64,000 bases of DNA, from assembly GCA_964618215.1 (NCBI GenBank), contig CAZTZE010000006.1, positions 1 through 64,000 of the forward strand, written 5' to 3'. This document shows positions 35,758-44,272 of this stretch, one piece after another. This stretch comes from CG2-30-58-95 sp964618215 (GTDB taxonomy: Bacteria > Chloroflexota > Anaerolineae > Anaerolineales > Villigracilaceae). Every line of letters starts with the position of its first letter. Position 1 is the stretch's first letter. Both the position numbers and the translations under genes were made by a program. The notes beneath the pieces were generated by a model, which was not told the DNA's origin, did no database searches, and worked only from the letters and a program-made list of their open reading frames with translations.

Positions 35758-36009
35758 CTATGGATGATAAACCTCGCGAACGTCTTTCAACGAGTACTCG
35801 ACCTCATCGTGTTCAGCGCCAGCCTCTTTGCGGAAGAACTGTTGCAAAGCAAACTCCTGCCACTGATGATCGCTCCAATCCTCATACAAAGGCGCAACCT
35901 TCTGCTTTGCCATCAGGAACAGGACAAAATTGGCAACCTGCTCGACCAGTTCATCCGGCAGGCGATCAATTTGCTTATGCAGGCGGTCACGAATTAGAGC
36001 AGCGTTCAT
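35758..36009 (-). CDS. DUF2281-like antitoxin
   Basis: An 83-residue protein starting MNAALIRDRLHKQIDRLPDE, with the helix pattern LPDELVEQVANFVLFL typical of DUF2281/VapB-type antitoxins. ATG 36009 is preceded by GAGGGAGATG. A near-identical copy at 37101-37352 has an in-frame stop. Its toxin partner seems decayed. Confidence 0.7.
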   Translation of the reverse strand: MNAALIRDRLHKQIDRLPDELVEQVANFVLFLMAKQKVAPLYEDWSDHQWQEFALQQFFRKEAGAEHDEVEYSLKDVREVYHP

Positions 36010-36029
36010 CTCCCTCTTCCTGTGCGTGC

Positions 36030-36271
36030 TCACTCCCCGCCCAGACGCAAGCAATCCTCGATCAGCCCCGGCAGGTTGGGCGCGTCGAAGGAGATGCCTG
36101 CTGCGGGTCTGCGGTTTAGTTTGATGCCGGGTTCTTCGTGGTAGTGGTGTGGGAAGGTGGCGGCGCGCTGACGCTGTACAAACGCAAGGTAGATGCCCGA
36201 ATATGTTCAGGCTTGCTTTCTGGAATGCCATAGACGAGCGCTTTGTAATCGGCGCGCGAAGGAAACGCCAT
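36030..36271 (-). pseudogene. TumE-like (DUF6516) toxin with internal deletion
   Basis: The gene opens two bases after the antitoxin stop: MAFPSRADYKALVYGIPESK, then a shifted frame supplies ATFPHHYHEEPGIKLNRRPA and FDAPNLPGLIEDCLRLGG to the stop at 36030. These look like the two ends of a DUF6516/TumE-type toxin of roughly 120-140 residues with about 60 central codons missing and the frame changed. The protein would be inactive. Confidence 0.6.
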
Positions 36272-36273
36272 GC

Positions 36274-36585
36274 TCATCCTCCCAGGGCAAGAGTTGGCTC
36301 GCGCGGGTCAATCTGGACCACTTCCGATTTTTGTTTCGATTTGAGTCGGCGGACTCGCGCTTGTGAAAGTTCGCGTAACGCGGCTTCCCGATCCATTTTG
36401 ATCTGGTAAAAGGCGGACCATTCTGAGAATTCCTCGGTATGCTCGCCATCATCCAGAAGCCCCTGCTGGTACAGGTCGTAAAAGTCTTCTGAACTAAGCC
36501 AGTAGTGACGTTCAAAGCGGCGCGTGGTCTCATCCGCCACGCGCAGATCATCAAGGATTTCAGTTATGGTAATTTTCCTGGTCAT
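36274..36585 (-). CDS. Antitoxin-like partner of the TumE-type toxin
   Basis: A 103-residue charged protein, MTRKITITEILDDLRVAD, with the C-terminal pattern FERHYWLSSEDFYDLYQQG shared with the orphan at 18102. It directly precedes the broken toxin, the normal antitoxin-toxin order. Role inferred from position and length. Confidence 0.6.
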   Translation of the reverse strand: MTRKITITEILDDLRVADETTRRFERHYWLSSEDFYDLYQQGLLDDGEHTEEFSEWSAFYQIKMDREAALRELSQARVRRLKSKQKSEVVQIDPREPTLALGG

Positions 36586-37100
36586 TTCGCACCTTCCGTC
36601 TGCTCATTGTTGACTGATAACTAATTCCTTTCACCCTGATTATACCCTGCCTCGCAAAACCATGAATAATCCACTTTACTGCCCCCATTCCCCTCACTTT
36701 CACCAACCTGCGCTTCAAGGCGCGGGCGCGCACGCCGGGCGGCGAAGATACCCTCGAGCGCCGTATTACGGCAATGGGACCGGGAAGACCGCCTCGTGCA
36801 AAAACACTGAGCCAGCTCCTTCTGGGGACGCGCCCAGGAAAACAAACAGCCGCCCGAAGAAACTGGCGTCCAGTTAGCGGTAAATGACCTTTGCGCCCGC
36901 AATCTTTGAGAGGGAAGCAAATGTTTCTGCAAACGGGGACTTACCTTTGCAGCCAGTCAATCACGCGCTTTTTGACGTTGTTCAGCCGTTTGGCAGAAAT
37001 TTCCCCCAGGAGTGCGTTGATGATGGACACTTCGACAGTGGATAATATGACAGACGAATGACAGAACGAGCCTTCAATCCGCTGGAGGTAAAATCTGCAT
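36586..37100. other. Gene-poor decaying spacer
   Basis: No intact gene is supported. Plus-strand bases 36662-36877 contain a GNGTGKT P-loop-like string in a 71-codon frame, and minus-strand bases near 36950-37050 encode a fragment STVEVSIINALLGEISAKRL...VIDWLQR that looks like the end of a small toxin. Both look like debris. Degenerate CAGTNNT-type units occur at about 36600-36622. Confidence 0.45.
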
Positions 37101-37352
37101 CTATGGAGGATAAACCTCGCGAGCGTCTTTCAACGAGTACTCGGCCTCATCGTGTTTAGCGCCAGCCTCTTCACGGAAGAACTGTTGCAAAGCAAACTCC
37201 TGCCACTGATGATCGCTCCAATCCTCATACAAAGGCGCAACCTTCTGCTTTGCCATCAGGAACAGGGCAAAATTGGCAAACTGCTCGACCAGTTCATCCG
37301 GCAGGTGATCAATTTGCTAATGCAAACGGTTACGAATCAACGCCGCGTTCAT
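37101..37352 (-). pseudogene. Second copy of the DUF2281-like antitoxin, nonsense mutated
   Basis: A duplicate of the antitoxin at 35758-36009 with the same length (84 codons). Codon 12 is TAG (37317-37319) where the other copy has AAG. The similarity continues about 55 bases past the stop codon (to about 37046), so a segment of about 305 bases was duplicated. Confidence 0.8.
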
Positions 37353-37429
37353 CCTGTCACCTCAATGATAGAACGTCGAACCTTCTTCCACTCTAACACG
37401 CTTCAATTACCACTTGACATTATCTTCCA

Positions 37430-37462
37430 AGACCTCCGAGTTCTTCAAGAACTCGGAGGTCT
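37430..37462. repeat. AGACCTCCGAG palindrome
   Basis: Perfect 16-base arms AGACCTCCGAGTTCTT and AAGAACTCGGAGGTCT around a single C, downstream of the HAD phosphatase gene, which could end its transcript. It is followed by an octamer-type run (37463-37500) that continues into the last codons of the gene. Confidence 0.75.
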
Positions 37463-37487
37463 ACTATTCGACTACCCAACTACCAAA

Positions 37488-38450
37488 CTATCCAACCAAC
37501 TCCCCCAAATCCTCCGCGACTACATCAATCTTCGGCCTCCACGCTTCCCCCTCCTCACGCGTGCTGACCCCGCTCAAGACCAGCGCGACCGGCATCCCGG
37601 CCGCCTGGCCTCCCGCAATATCCGTCTCCAGCCGGTCGCCGACCACCAGGGTTTCCTCTTTCGCTGTGCCGAGCCGTTCGCGAGCCAGTTCGAGCAGGTA
37701 GGGAGCGGGTTTCCCGGCGTAGATGGGTTCCACGTCGGTCGCGGTGACGACCACCGAGATCCACGCCCCCGCGCCGGGGATTTCGCCGCGCGGGGTGGGG
37801 AAGGTCTTGTCGGGGTTGGTGGCGTAAAAGGGTACGCCACGCCGCACCAGCAGGGTTGCCTCACACATTTTGTCGAAGTTGATCTGGCGGTCAATGCCCA
37901 TCACCACCGCTTGCGCCCTTTCAGCCTCCTCCACCGAGAGCAGCTCGAAGCCTTTTTCGCGCAGGGCAGTCATCACGCCCGCCTCGCCGATGGCAAATAC
38001 TTCCACTCCTTCGACACCGTTCGTGCCGCGAGCAACGGCGGCATCAGCGAAGCGATCCTGTGGACGCCGGCCGTTTCGCCCCGGCGGGCCGGGTCTCTCG
38101 GCCCGAACGGGGTGCGAGACAGCAGGCTCAGGGAGGTGCTGTCCGCTTTGGTTTTTTGAACCGCGAAGACCGCCAAGGCCGCGAAGATTTAAATGTTCGT
38201 AAAGCAAATCCGCCAGCGCCAGGGAGGAAGTCACCACCTGCCAGGATTGGATCGTCACGCCAAACCCGGCCAGGCGTTCGACGTATTCTTCCGGCGTGCG
38301 CGTCCCGTTGTTGGTGGCAAAGGCAACCGTCAGGCGGCGCTCACGGATGCGCGCGAAGATCGCCGGCAGGTCGCCGATCGGCGCGTCGCCACGCCACAGC
38401 ACGCCGTCCATGTCCAGGATAAGGGATTTTACCGAGTAGGTGCTGCGCAT
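37488..38450 (-). CDS. HAD-IIA family phosphatase with a 60-codon repeat insertion
   Basis: A HAD hydrolase of the NagD/phosphoglycolate type: nucleophile motif LILDMDGVLWRG, then FATNNG (motif II), and GDRLETDIAGG (motif IV). Between LLYEH and EVFAIGEAG an insert of about 60 residues (38007-38192) is rich in Gly, Arg and Pro and encoded by dispersed repeat DNA (NLRGLGGLRG from CGCGAAGACCGCCAAGG-type sequence). The frame stays open. ATG 38450 gives MRSTYSVKS; this start itself overlaps an ACCGAGTAGG repeat. The insert may impair the enzyme. Confidence 0.75.
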   Translation of the reverse strand: MRSTYSVKSLILDMDGVLWRGDAPIGDLPAIFARIRERRLTVAFATNNGTRTPEEYVERLAGFGVTIQSWQVVTSSLALADLLYEHLNLRGLGGLRGSKNQSGQHLPEPAVSHPVRAERPGPPGRNGRRPQDRFADAAVARGTNGVEGVEVFAIGEAGVMTALREKGFELLSVEEAERAQAVVMGIDRQINFDKMCEATLLVRRGVPFYATNPDKTFPTPRGEIPGAGAWISVVVTATDVEPIYAGKPAPYLLELARERLGTAKEETLVVGDRLETDIAGGQAAGMPVALVLSGVSTREEGEAWRPKIDVVAEDLGELVG

Positions 38451-38480
38451 TGAAGTGGGTAATAGCATAAGGTAAATTCC

Positions 38481-38513
38481 AGAGACCCGGTTTCTCCGAG
38501 AAACCGGGTCTCT
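38481..38513. repeat. AGAGACCCGG palindrome
   Basis: Perfect 16-base arms AGAGACCCGGTTTCTC and its complement around one C, in the clpP-HAD spacer, beside three inverted CAGTNNT units (38517-38537) that touch the clpP stop. It could terminate clpP transcription but has no T-run. Confidence 0.75.
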
Positions 38514-38538
38514 ACCATCACTGTTCACTGTTCACTGC

Positions 38539-39150
38539 TTACTTCTTCTCCGGAAGCTCCAACACCTGATCCACCACGCCATATTCGACCGCCTGGCGGG
38601 CGTCCAGGAAGAAGTCGCGGTCGGTGTCGCGCTTGATCACCTCTACCGGCTGGCCGGTGTGCTTGGACAGAATACCGTTCAACAGGGTCTTCAGGCGCAT
38701 GATCTGCATGGTTTGGATCTCGATATCCGTAGCCTGGCCCTGCGCGCCGCCCAGCGGCTGGTGCAGGTGGATGGTGGAATTGGGCAAGGCATAGCGGCGG
38801 CCCTTCGTACCGGCGGTCAGCAACACGGTCCCGAACGAGGCGGTCACGCCGACGGCCACCGTGCTGATCGGGTTGGTGATCATCTGCATCGTGTCGTAAA
38901 TCGCCAGCCCGGAGTAAATCACGCCGCCCGGTGAATTGATATACATCTGGATTTCACGCTCAGAATCCTCGCGGTTCAGAAACAACAACTGGGCGACGAT
39001 AACGTTGGCGACCTGGTCGTCAATCGGCGTTCCGACGAAGATGATCCGCTCTTTGAACAAAAGGGAGTAGATATCGTAGGCGCGTTCACCTCGCCCGGAT
39101 GACTCGATCACCATCGGGATGACATTCTTGGCAAAATCGGGAATGGACAT
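38539..39150 (-). CDS. clpP: ATP-dependent Clp protease proteolytic subunit
   Basis: The serine protease chamber subunit (203 aa) that works with ClpX or ClpA. The catalytic Ser is in TASFGTVLLTAGTKG (usual ASMG replaced by ASFG), the His in HLHQPLGG, and the Asp in DRDFFLDA. ATG 39150 (MSIPDFAKNVIPMVIE) was chosen over 39162. It follows the trigger factor gene on the same strand, the conserved tig-clpP order. Confidence 0.93.
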   Translation of the reverse strand: MSIPDFAKNVIPMVIESSGRGERAYDIYSLLFKERIIFVGTPIDDQVANVIVAQLLFLNREDSEREIQMYINSPGGVIYSGLAIYDTMQMITNPISTVAVGVTASFGTVLLTAGTKGRRYALPNSTIHLHQPLGGAQGQATDIEIQTMQIMRLKTLLNGILSKHTGQPVEVIKRDTDRDFFLDARQAVEYGVVDQVLELPEKK

Positions 39151-39201
39151 GGTTTTCTCCACATTAAATTTTATGCTTCCGGCTCAGGTTCGACCGGTTT
39201 C

Positions 39202-40674
39202 TTAGCCGCTGGCTTGCTCTTCGGCTTCATTTTTTATGTCGCTTTCGTCGGTCGGGCTTTCGGCAGCCTGGCCGAGCGCGATTTCCTTCAAGTGTTCCAG
39301 GGTTAGCTGCGTGATGGCCCGATTTGCCGATTCCATTGTGATCGCCTCGATCATTTTCTTCGACGGCTGGCTCTTACCGGCCATGGCTTTTTGAAATTTG
39401 GCATTACCCTGCATCTCAGCCCAGGTTTGCCGGGTTGCCGCCTCGAGTCTCTCGTCGCTGAGCTTGATCTTCTCGATGCGTGTAAATTCTTCCAAGGTAA
39501 GCGAGCGCTCCAACCGGCTGGCGGCTGACGGCCTGGCTTCTTCAGCGATGAATCTCTCTTTATCCAGCTCGCGCATTTTGAGATAGGCTTCCAGATCCAG
39601 GTTCTGTCCTGCCAGATGAGCCTCGAAGTGCTTTATCTCTTGTTCTATCTCATGCTCCAGAGCCTGGGGAGGGTATTTGATGGTTGCGCCTTTTTTGAGT
39701 TCTTCGATCAGATTGTTGAAATAAACATTGTCGTAGTCTACTTTTGAGCGTTGTTCCAGATTGGCGCGCATGACATCCCGCAACGCCGACAAGCTCTCGA
39801 AACTGCCAACCTGCCTGGCAAATTCATCGTTCAACTCGGGTAGTATGACTCCCCGCACCGACTTGAGAGTCACTTCAAAATCAACCGTCAGGCCGCGTAA
39901 ATCCTCGTTTGCAGCACCCTTCGATGAACTCAGGGCAGCGCCTACTCGGTCGGCAGCACCGGCTGGGTCGGGATCATCCTGGTCATACGCATGGGTAAAT
40001 TTCCTGCTTTCGTCAACGCCCATGCCGATGAGATTGCGCGAGAAACCCGCAAAAGGCCATTCGTCCTCTTTTTCGTGCGCAGCACCTACTCGGTCTACAC
40101 GGATAAAGATGGGATGGCCCGGACGTTCGACCACCGGCGCTGCGTTCGCCTCGGCTTGGGTTTTGGCGCCGACGAGATCAATTATGGCGAAATCGCCCTT
40201 CTGTAGCGGGCGGTCAACCGTGTCGGTCGTGCTGTACATGCGCCTGAGATCGTCAATTGCCTCGTCAACCTTGTCCTCGCCTGGGGCCTGCCAGTCATAA
40301 GCCAGGCGGATTGCGCGGTAATCACCCAGGTCAACGGTCGGTTCGAGGGGAACTGTGAAGATGAATTTGGGCGGTTCCAGGCTTTCAACTTTTTCGAAAG
40401 AGCCAGGGCCGGCCGGGTTGACTTCAGCCTGTTTGAGCGCTTGCGGGTAAACTTCGCCCACGAGTAGCTCAATGGCATCCTGGGTGATCGTTTCGTCGCC
40501 ATGGATGCGCCGAACGATATCGTAGGGCGCTTTGCCGGGGCGAAAACCGGGGATCTTGGTGCGTTCGGAGATATTGCGGGCTGCGCGATGTTTGGCGCCT
40601 TCCAGTTGTACAGCTTCAATTTCGACGATCATGGTGAGCTGGTGGTCATCGCGGGGTTGGGTTTCTATTTTCAA
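39202..40674 (-). CDS. tig: Trigger factor chaperone with two small repeat insertions
   Basis: A ribosome-bound chaperone and prolyl isomerase (490 aa). The ribosome-binding signature KIPGFRPGKAPYDIV is at residues 43-57. In the central isomerase region two segments carrying DRVGAA (VDRVGAAHEKE and AADRVGAALSSSKGAANE) are not expected and are encoded by ACCGAGTAGG-type repeats at 40077-40094 and 39933-39960. The frame is intact and the C-terminal arm domain is present. It heads tig-clpP. Confidence 0.9.
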   Translation of the reverse strand: MKIETQPRDDHQLTMIVEIEAVQLEGAKHRAARNISERTKIPGFRPGKAPYDIVRRIHGDETITQDAIELLVGEVYPQALKQAEVNPAGPGSFEKVESLEPPKFIFTVPLEPTVDLGDYRAIRLAYDWQAPGEDKVDEAIDDLRRMYSTTDTVDRPLQKGDFAIIDLVGAKTQAEANAAPVVERPGHPIFIRVDRVGAAHEKEDEWPFAGFSRNLIGMGVDESRKFTHAYDQDDPDPAGAADRVGAALSSSKGAANEDLRGLTVDFEVTLKSVRGVILPELNDEFARQVGSFESLSALRDVMRANLEQRSKVDYDNVYFNNLIEELKKGATIKYPPQALEHEIEQEIKHFEAHLAGQNLDLEAYLKMRELDKERFIAEEARPSAASRLERSLTLEEFTRIEKIKLSDERLEAATRQTWAEMQGNAKFQKAMAGKSQPSKKMIEAITMESANRAITQLTLEHLKEIALGQAAESPTDESDIKNEAEEQASG

Positions 40675-40746
40675 TGTGAATTCCTATTTGTAAATTATTG
40701 ATGATTGACTGCACCAAAAAAACACCTGTTTACTGCAATACGCGAG

Positions 40747-40828
40747 TGGGGAAGGCGGGACTTGAACCCGCACGCCTCGCGGCACATGATCCTAAGTCAT
40801 GCCTGTCTGCCAATTCCAGCACTTCCCC
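40747..40828 (-). tRNA. tRNA-Leu (UAG anticodon)
   Basis: An 82-base class II tRNA on the minus strand, GGGGAAG ... CTTCCCC with discriminator A. The anticodon stem-loop is CATGA-CTTAGGA-TCATG, a variable arm and the T arm GGGTTCAAGTCCC follow. CCA is not encoded. A GACTANNN-type run lies just upstream at 40831-40857. Confidence 0.94.
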
Positions 40829-40938
40829 GGGTGGTCGAATGGTCGGATAGTCTGATTGTGCGGGCGGAATTATAAGCGAGAGGGGTGGGGGCGTCAATAA
40901 TCGGACTGCCCTGTTAACCAAACGCTGATATAATCGGC

Positions 40939-41011
40939 TGTCATGCTGAGCCGGGCTTGCGAAGAATTTCCCCGCAAACAGGACAGATTCTTCACTCCGT
41001 TCAGAATGACA
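40939..41011. repeat. GTCATGCTGAGC-type dispersed element
   Basis: Ends TGTCATGCTGAGCC and CGTTCAGAATGACA are inverted repeats enclosing GCGAAGAATTTCC. It belongs with the elements at 20942-21103 and 57767-57866 and lies just before the ribosome site of the gene at 41045. Confidence 0.65.
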
Positions 41012-41044
41012 AAAACGCTAATTGTGATCTTTGTGGAGGTAAAC

Positions 41045-41458
41045 TTGGGACGACTGATCAATCCGGATAGCGCGGGCAAGGAACGCACCCGCCTGACAAA
41101 AACGATTGCCCTGGCTATTCGGGAATTGGCGAAACAGACCGCACCCGGCGCGGAATCGCGCGACCTGGCCGCTTATATCGCCTTGTCCCTGGACGGCATC
41201 GCCGGGACGATTGACGTTTCGGTGACGGCCTGGGAAAAGCGCGGCTACTGGGTCAAGGCCGACCGCTTCCGCATGGAGTGGTTGTGGGCCGGTCATTTGG
41301 CCGGCAAGTTGCGCACGGCTCTCATCGCCGAGGACTGGGGAGGGGTGGCCGCGCTCGCCGCGCAAACCGCCCAGAAATTGAGCAAGGTGAATGTCAGCGA
41401 GAATCACCGCTTGGGCAAGCCGTGGCAGGGGGCGTGGCAGGAATTAGAGCGCCAATGA
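41045..41458 (+). CDS. Hypothetical protein, 137 aa
   Basis: A helical soluble protein starting at TTG 41045 (GRLINPDSAGKERTRLTK), chosen because GGAGGT lies at 41035-41040 with correct spacing, while the in-frame sequence upstream is repeat DNA. A tryptophan-rich middle (DRFRMEWLWAGHLAGKLR) is notable. No family is recognised. A shared terminator (41461-41491) separates it from the converging lipoprotein gene. Confidence 0.65.
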   Translation: MGRLINPDSAGKERTRLTKTIALAIRELAKQTAPGAESRDLAAYIALSLDGIAGTIDVSVTAWEKRGYWVKADRFRMEWLWAGHLAGKLRTALIAEDWGGVAALAAQTAQKLSKVNVSENHRLGKPWQGAWQELERQ

Positions 41459-41460
41459 AA

Positions 41461-41491
41461 AACTCCCGAAGACACGCGGTCTTCGGGAGTT
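41461..41491. terminator. Bidirectional terminator
   Basis: Arms AACTCCCGAAGAC and GTCTTCGGGAGTT with a 5-base loop, preceded by AAAAA-rich and followed by TTGTTC sequence. Serves the convergent genes at 41045 (+) and 41499 (-). Confidence 0.82.
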
Positions 41492-41498
41492 TGTTCTG

Positions 41499-42620
41499 TT
41501 ATGGCGTCGTATACGTTACGACCAAGCTGGGATTTGTAAAGGTGATTCTGTCTTTGACAGCATCCAGATTCGATGCCGCGAATTGCAGGCGCAACTGCAA
41601 GCGGCTGGCGCCGACTTTCGATTGAAGAGCCGTCTTTAGTTCCGGAGATACTTCGATGATATCGAGCGCGGCAGTCGAACCCCAGTCCAGGGTATTCCCG
41701 GACGGGAATCCAGCCACAAAATCCGCTGCTTCGAGCGTGGGGCCATAGTTCGTAACATAGCCATTCAAAACGCCCAAGCCAAATGGATTGCCGGTGACAG
41801 CGTAGTTGGTGAAGTTAATTTTGACTTCTGTGATGATGGCATTGGACGGGATGCTGGAAATATCGTAGCTCAAGAAAGCCTGGACCGTTTTGGTGATGTC
41901 TGCGTTCGACTCGCCAACGGTGAAGTCTGGCCAGGGGCCGCCATCTGCACGGATCGTTCCGCTTTCGCCGGCGACAGGCAGGAACGTGACCGTGACGGAA
42001 CTGCCCACCTTGATCAGCACCCAAAAGGATTTACCGCTGCCAAAACTGAAATAGGTGCCGCCCGGCTCGCGCAGCTTCCAGAAACCCTGGTAGGTGCCTT
42101 TGGCTGCCGGGGCAGTAAGATTTACCGACACATCCACTGTCTGATTTGGAGCCACCGTGCCGCTGGTCAGGGATTGGGCATAACCAGCCGGTAGGCCAAT
42201 TGGATCGCCAGTGTCGAATACGAGTTGGTAGCCAGATGTCCAGGTGCAGGTGCCAATATTCTTCAGCCGCCAGATTTTTTGGAAAGTCTGCCCTGGAGAC
42301 ATGAGGGTGTTATCGGGGATGGTCACATCGCTTACAAAGGTAGCCAGATTGCATGGCACCGGGGTTGGTGTTGCAGTCGGGATCGGCGTGGCTGTCGAGG
42401 GTATGGCTGTTGGTGGGATGGCTGCCAATGTTGGTGAGGCCTCGACCGGCGGCGGAGGCGGCGGCTGAGTCGCTGCGACGCGGGTCAGTTCGGCTGCCAC
42501 AGTCTGGGCTGCGAAGGTATAGATCACGGCGGAGTCCGGGGTTGGTTCTGGCTTCGGCAAATTGCAGCCCATCAGAACGACGATAACCAGGCCAACAAGT
42601 GCAACGCGTAATTGTTTCAT
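41499..42620 (-). CDS. Lipoprotein with NBR1-Ig-like domain
   Basis: A 373-residue surface protein. Signal peptide with lipobox VVLMGC (Cys at about 19), a Pro/Thr linker (PTATPIPTATPTPVP), an NBR1-Ig-like domain (DNTLMSPGQTFQKIWRLKN...GTCTW...) at about residues 95-205, and a C-terminal beta domain with SYDISSIPSNAIITEVKI, similar to DNRLRE-type adhesion domains. Such proteins are typical of Chloroflexota. Ligand unknown. Confidence 0.8.
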   Translation of the reverse strand: MKQLRVALVGLVIVVLMGCNLPKPEPTPDSAVIYTFAAQTVAAELTRVAATQPPPPPPVEASPTLAAIPPTAIPSTATPIPTATPTPVPCNLATFVSDVTIPDNTLMSPGQTFQKIWRLKNIGTCTWTSGYQLVFDTGDPIGLPAGYAQSLTSGTVAPNQTVDVSVNLTAPAAKGTYQGFWKLREPGGTYFSFGSGKSFWVLIKVGSSVTVTFLPVAGESGTIRADGGPWPDFTVGESNADITKTVQAFLSYDISSIPSNAIITEVKINFTNYAVTGNPFGLGVLNGYVTNYGPTLEAADFVAGFPSGNTLDWGSTAALDIIEVSPELKTALQSKVGASRLQLRLQFAASNLDAVKDRITFTNPSLVVTYTTP

Positions 42621-42650
42621 GTTCGTTCCTCCTTACATTACCTGATTTTA

Positions 42651-42815
42651 CCGGAGATAAACGGAGATGAACAGTGATGTGAAGATGAACAGGTCATTTT
42701 GGCAGAAAACCGCGTCCAAAACTGGAATTCAGGGCTGAGAAGACGGGAATCTGCTTGTTTATCAAGGCTTTACACCGTTTATCTCTGTTTTCATCTCCGG
42801 TTAAAAAAGAGGTGT
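42651..42815. repeat. CGGAGATAAA-type repeat element in spacer
   Basis: The spacer 42621-42898 holds CCGGAGATAAACGGAGATGA at its left and, inverted, TCATCTCCGG at its right, with short GGAGAT(A/G)AA units between. No gene is seen. Confidence 0.5.
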
Positions 42816-42863
42816 CCGAATAGTTTACTCAATTCGGTAAAACTGGCCAATGACTAAAGGAAA

Positions 42864-42892
42864 ACTCCCGTCACCTTGAAGCAGCCGGGAGT
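42864..42892 (-). terminator. Terminator of the radical SAM gene
   Basis: Arms ACTCCCG (42864-42870) and CGGGAGT (42886-42892), followed on the minus strand by TTTTCC. It lies next to the stop of the radical SAM gene. Confidence 0.6.
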
Positions 42893-42898
42893 GGGAGG

Positions 42899-44083
42899 CT
42901 AGAACAATTCAGGCTGGCAGGCTGCCCGTTTCCCGTCGAAGAGTAGGAATGGAGCCGCACGCGCAACGACGATACCCAGGCCGCGCAAGGCGCTCGGATC
43001 GCGCAATTTCCCTTGCCGGCGCGCCCGCAGGATGGCTTCCACGCTTTTGGGACCGATACCGGGGACGCGCAGCAGTTCGCGCCGCTCAGCCCGGTTGACC
43101 TCCAGCGGCCGCCCGGACAGGTTGATCTGCGCCCAGGCCTGTTTCGGGTCAATCTGAACCGGAAGGCAGCCATCGGCTTCGAAGGGCATTTCCTCCAGGT
43201 CGAAGCCATAGTCACGTAACAGGAAGGAGGCCTGGTACAGGCGGCGCTCTCGAATGGCCGGCGTGGGGGGCTGGTTTTCCAGCGGAGTATCCGGGATGGG
43301 GTTGAAGCGTGAAAAATAGGCGCGTTTCAGTTTCAGATGGCGATAAAGATAAGCGGTGGTCGTCAGCAGTTCCAGGTCGGATTCGCCCGCGCCGCCGGTC
43401 ACAAACTGGGTGACTGACGAGGGCCAGCGCCCGTTCCAGGTCTGAGCCGGGGATTGCGTGCGGCGGATTTCATCCACCCATTTCAACGGGGCGAGTAATT
43501 CTTCAGTAAATTGTTTATGCGGCGCCAATTGCGCCAGTCGTCCGCTATTCGGCGCTTCGAGATTGACCGAGACCCGGTCGGCGATTTGCATGGCGCGTTC
43601 CACCTGGGCGCGCTCAGCGCCGGGCATGATCTTGAGGTGGACGTAGCCGCGAAAGCCAAGTTTGAAGCGCAGGATCTCGATGGTTTCGATGAGCCTGTCT
43701 TGCGTGCGTATGCCGCCCCCGGCCATGCCGGAACTGATAAAAATCCCCTCGGCGATGCCGCGCTCAGATAATTGGACAAAAAGGCGGGCGAACTCTTCCG
43801 GCTGAAAGGTGGCGCGGCGGAAATCGCGCCCGGCGCGGAAGGGGCAATAGTAACAATCCCGTTCGCAGACCGAGGTCAGCAGTGTCTTGAATAGTTTGAT
43901 GCGTTGACCGTTGGGCAGCACCGCGGGGTGGACGAAAATATCCGTGTCACGTATTCCCGTGTTACATTCCACGGGTGAGGAGTAGGGCGCGAGGTGCGGA
44001 GCAGAGCCGGCATTGCATTCAGCATCCGGTTCGAAAGACATTTGGGCCGCGAGGACCTGCAAACGTGAAAGGGCATCTTTCAT
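42899..44083 (-). CDS. Radical SAM protein with helix-hairpin-helix domain (TIGR03916-like)
   Basis: A 394-residue radical SAM enzyme. The cluster cysteines are in CERDCYYCPFRAG, and a C-terminal helix-hairpin-helix LLRVPGIGPKSVEAIL suggests DNA binding. This matches the family annotated as putative DNA modification or repair radical SAM protein, often linked to a uracil-DNA glycosylase; no such partner is visible here. Start ATG 44083 (MKDALSRLQVLAAQMSFEPD) preferred to 44101. Substrate unknown. Confidence 0.82.
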   Translation of the reverse strand: MKDALSRLQVLAAQMSFEPDAECNAGSAPHLAPYSSPVECNTGIRDTDIFVHPAVLPNGQRIKLFKTLLTSVCERDCYYCPFRAGRDFRRATFQPEEFARLFVQLSERGIAEGIFISSGMAGGGIRTQDRLIETIEILRFKLGFRGYVHLKIMPGAERAQVERAMQIADRVSVNLEAPNSGRLAQLAPHKQFTEELLAPLKWVDEIRRTQSPAQTWNGRWPSSVTQFVTGGAGESDLELLTTTAYLYRHLKLKRAYFSRFNPIPDTPLENQPPTPAIRERRLYQASFLLRDYGFDLEEMPFEADGCLPVQIDPKQAWAQINLSGRPLEVNRAERRELLRVPGIGPKSVEAILRARRQGKLRDPSALRGLGIVVARAAPFLLFDGKRAACQPELF

Positions 44084-44272
44084 GCCTGTATTATAGAACA
44101 TATATGCTATTTGTCAAGCAGTGGAGTGACGGCGGTAGCCCACCGAGAAGGTCTTCGGGACGATGTGCGGGCTTCGCGGTTCGATTTTGACGATTGTGCC
44201 AACGCGCAAAACCGCAATTCGTGACCGCTTTCAGTATAGTTGGTAAAAACCCAGCATGAAAAACGAATCAAG

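Noticed and set aside
36621..36932. Minus-strand frame of 103 codons
   Set aside because: No ribosome site, biased composition, and overlap with other debris; not supported as a gene.
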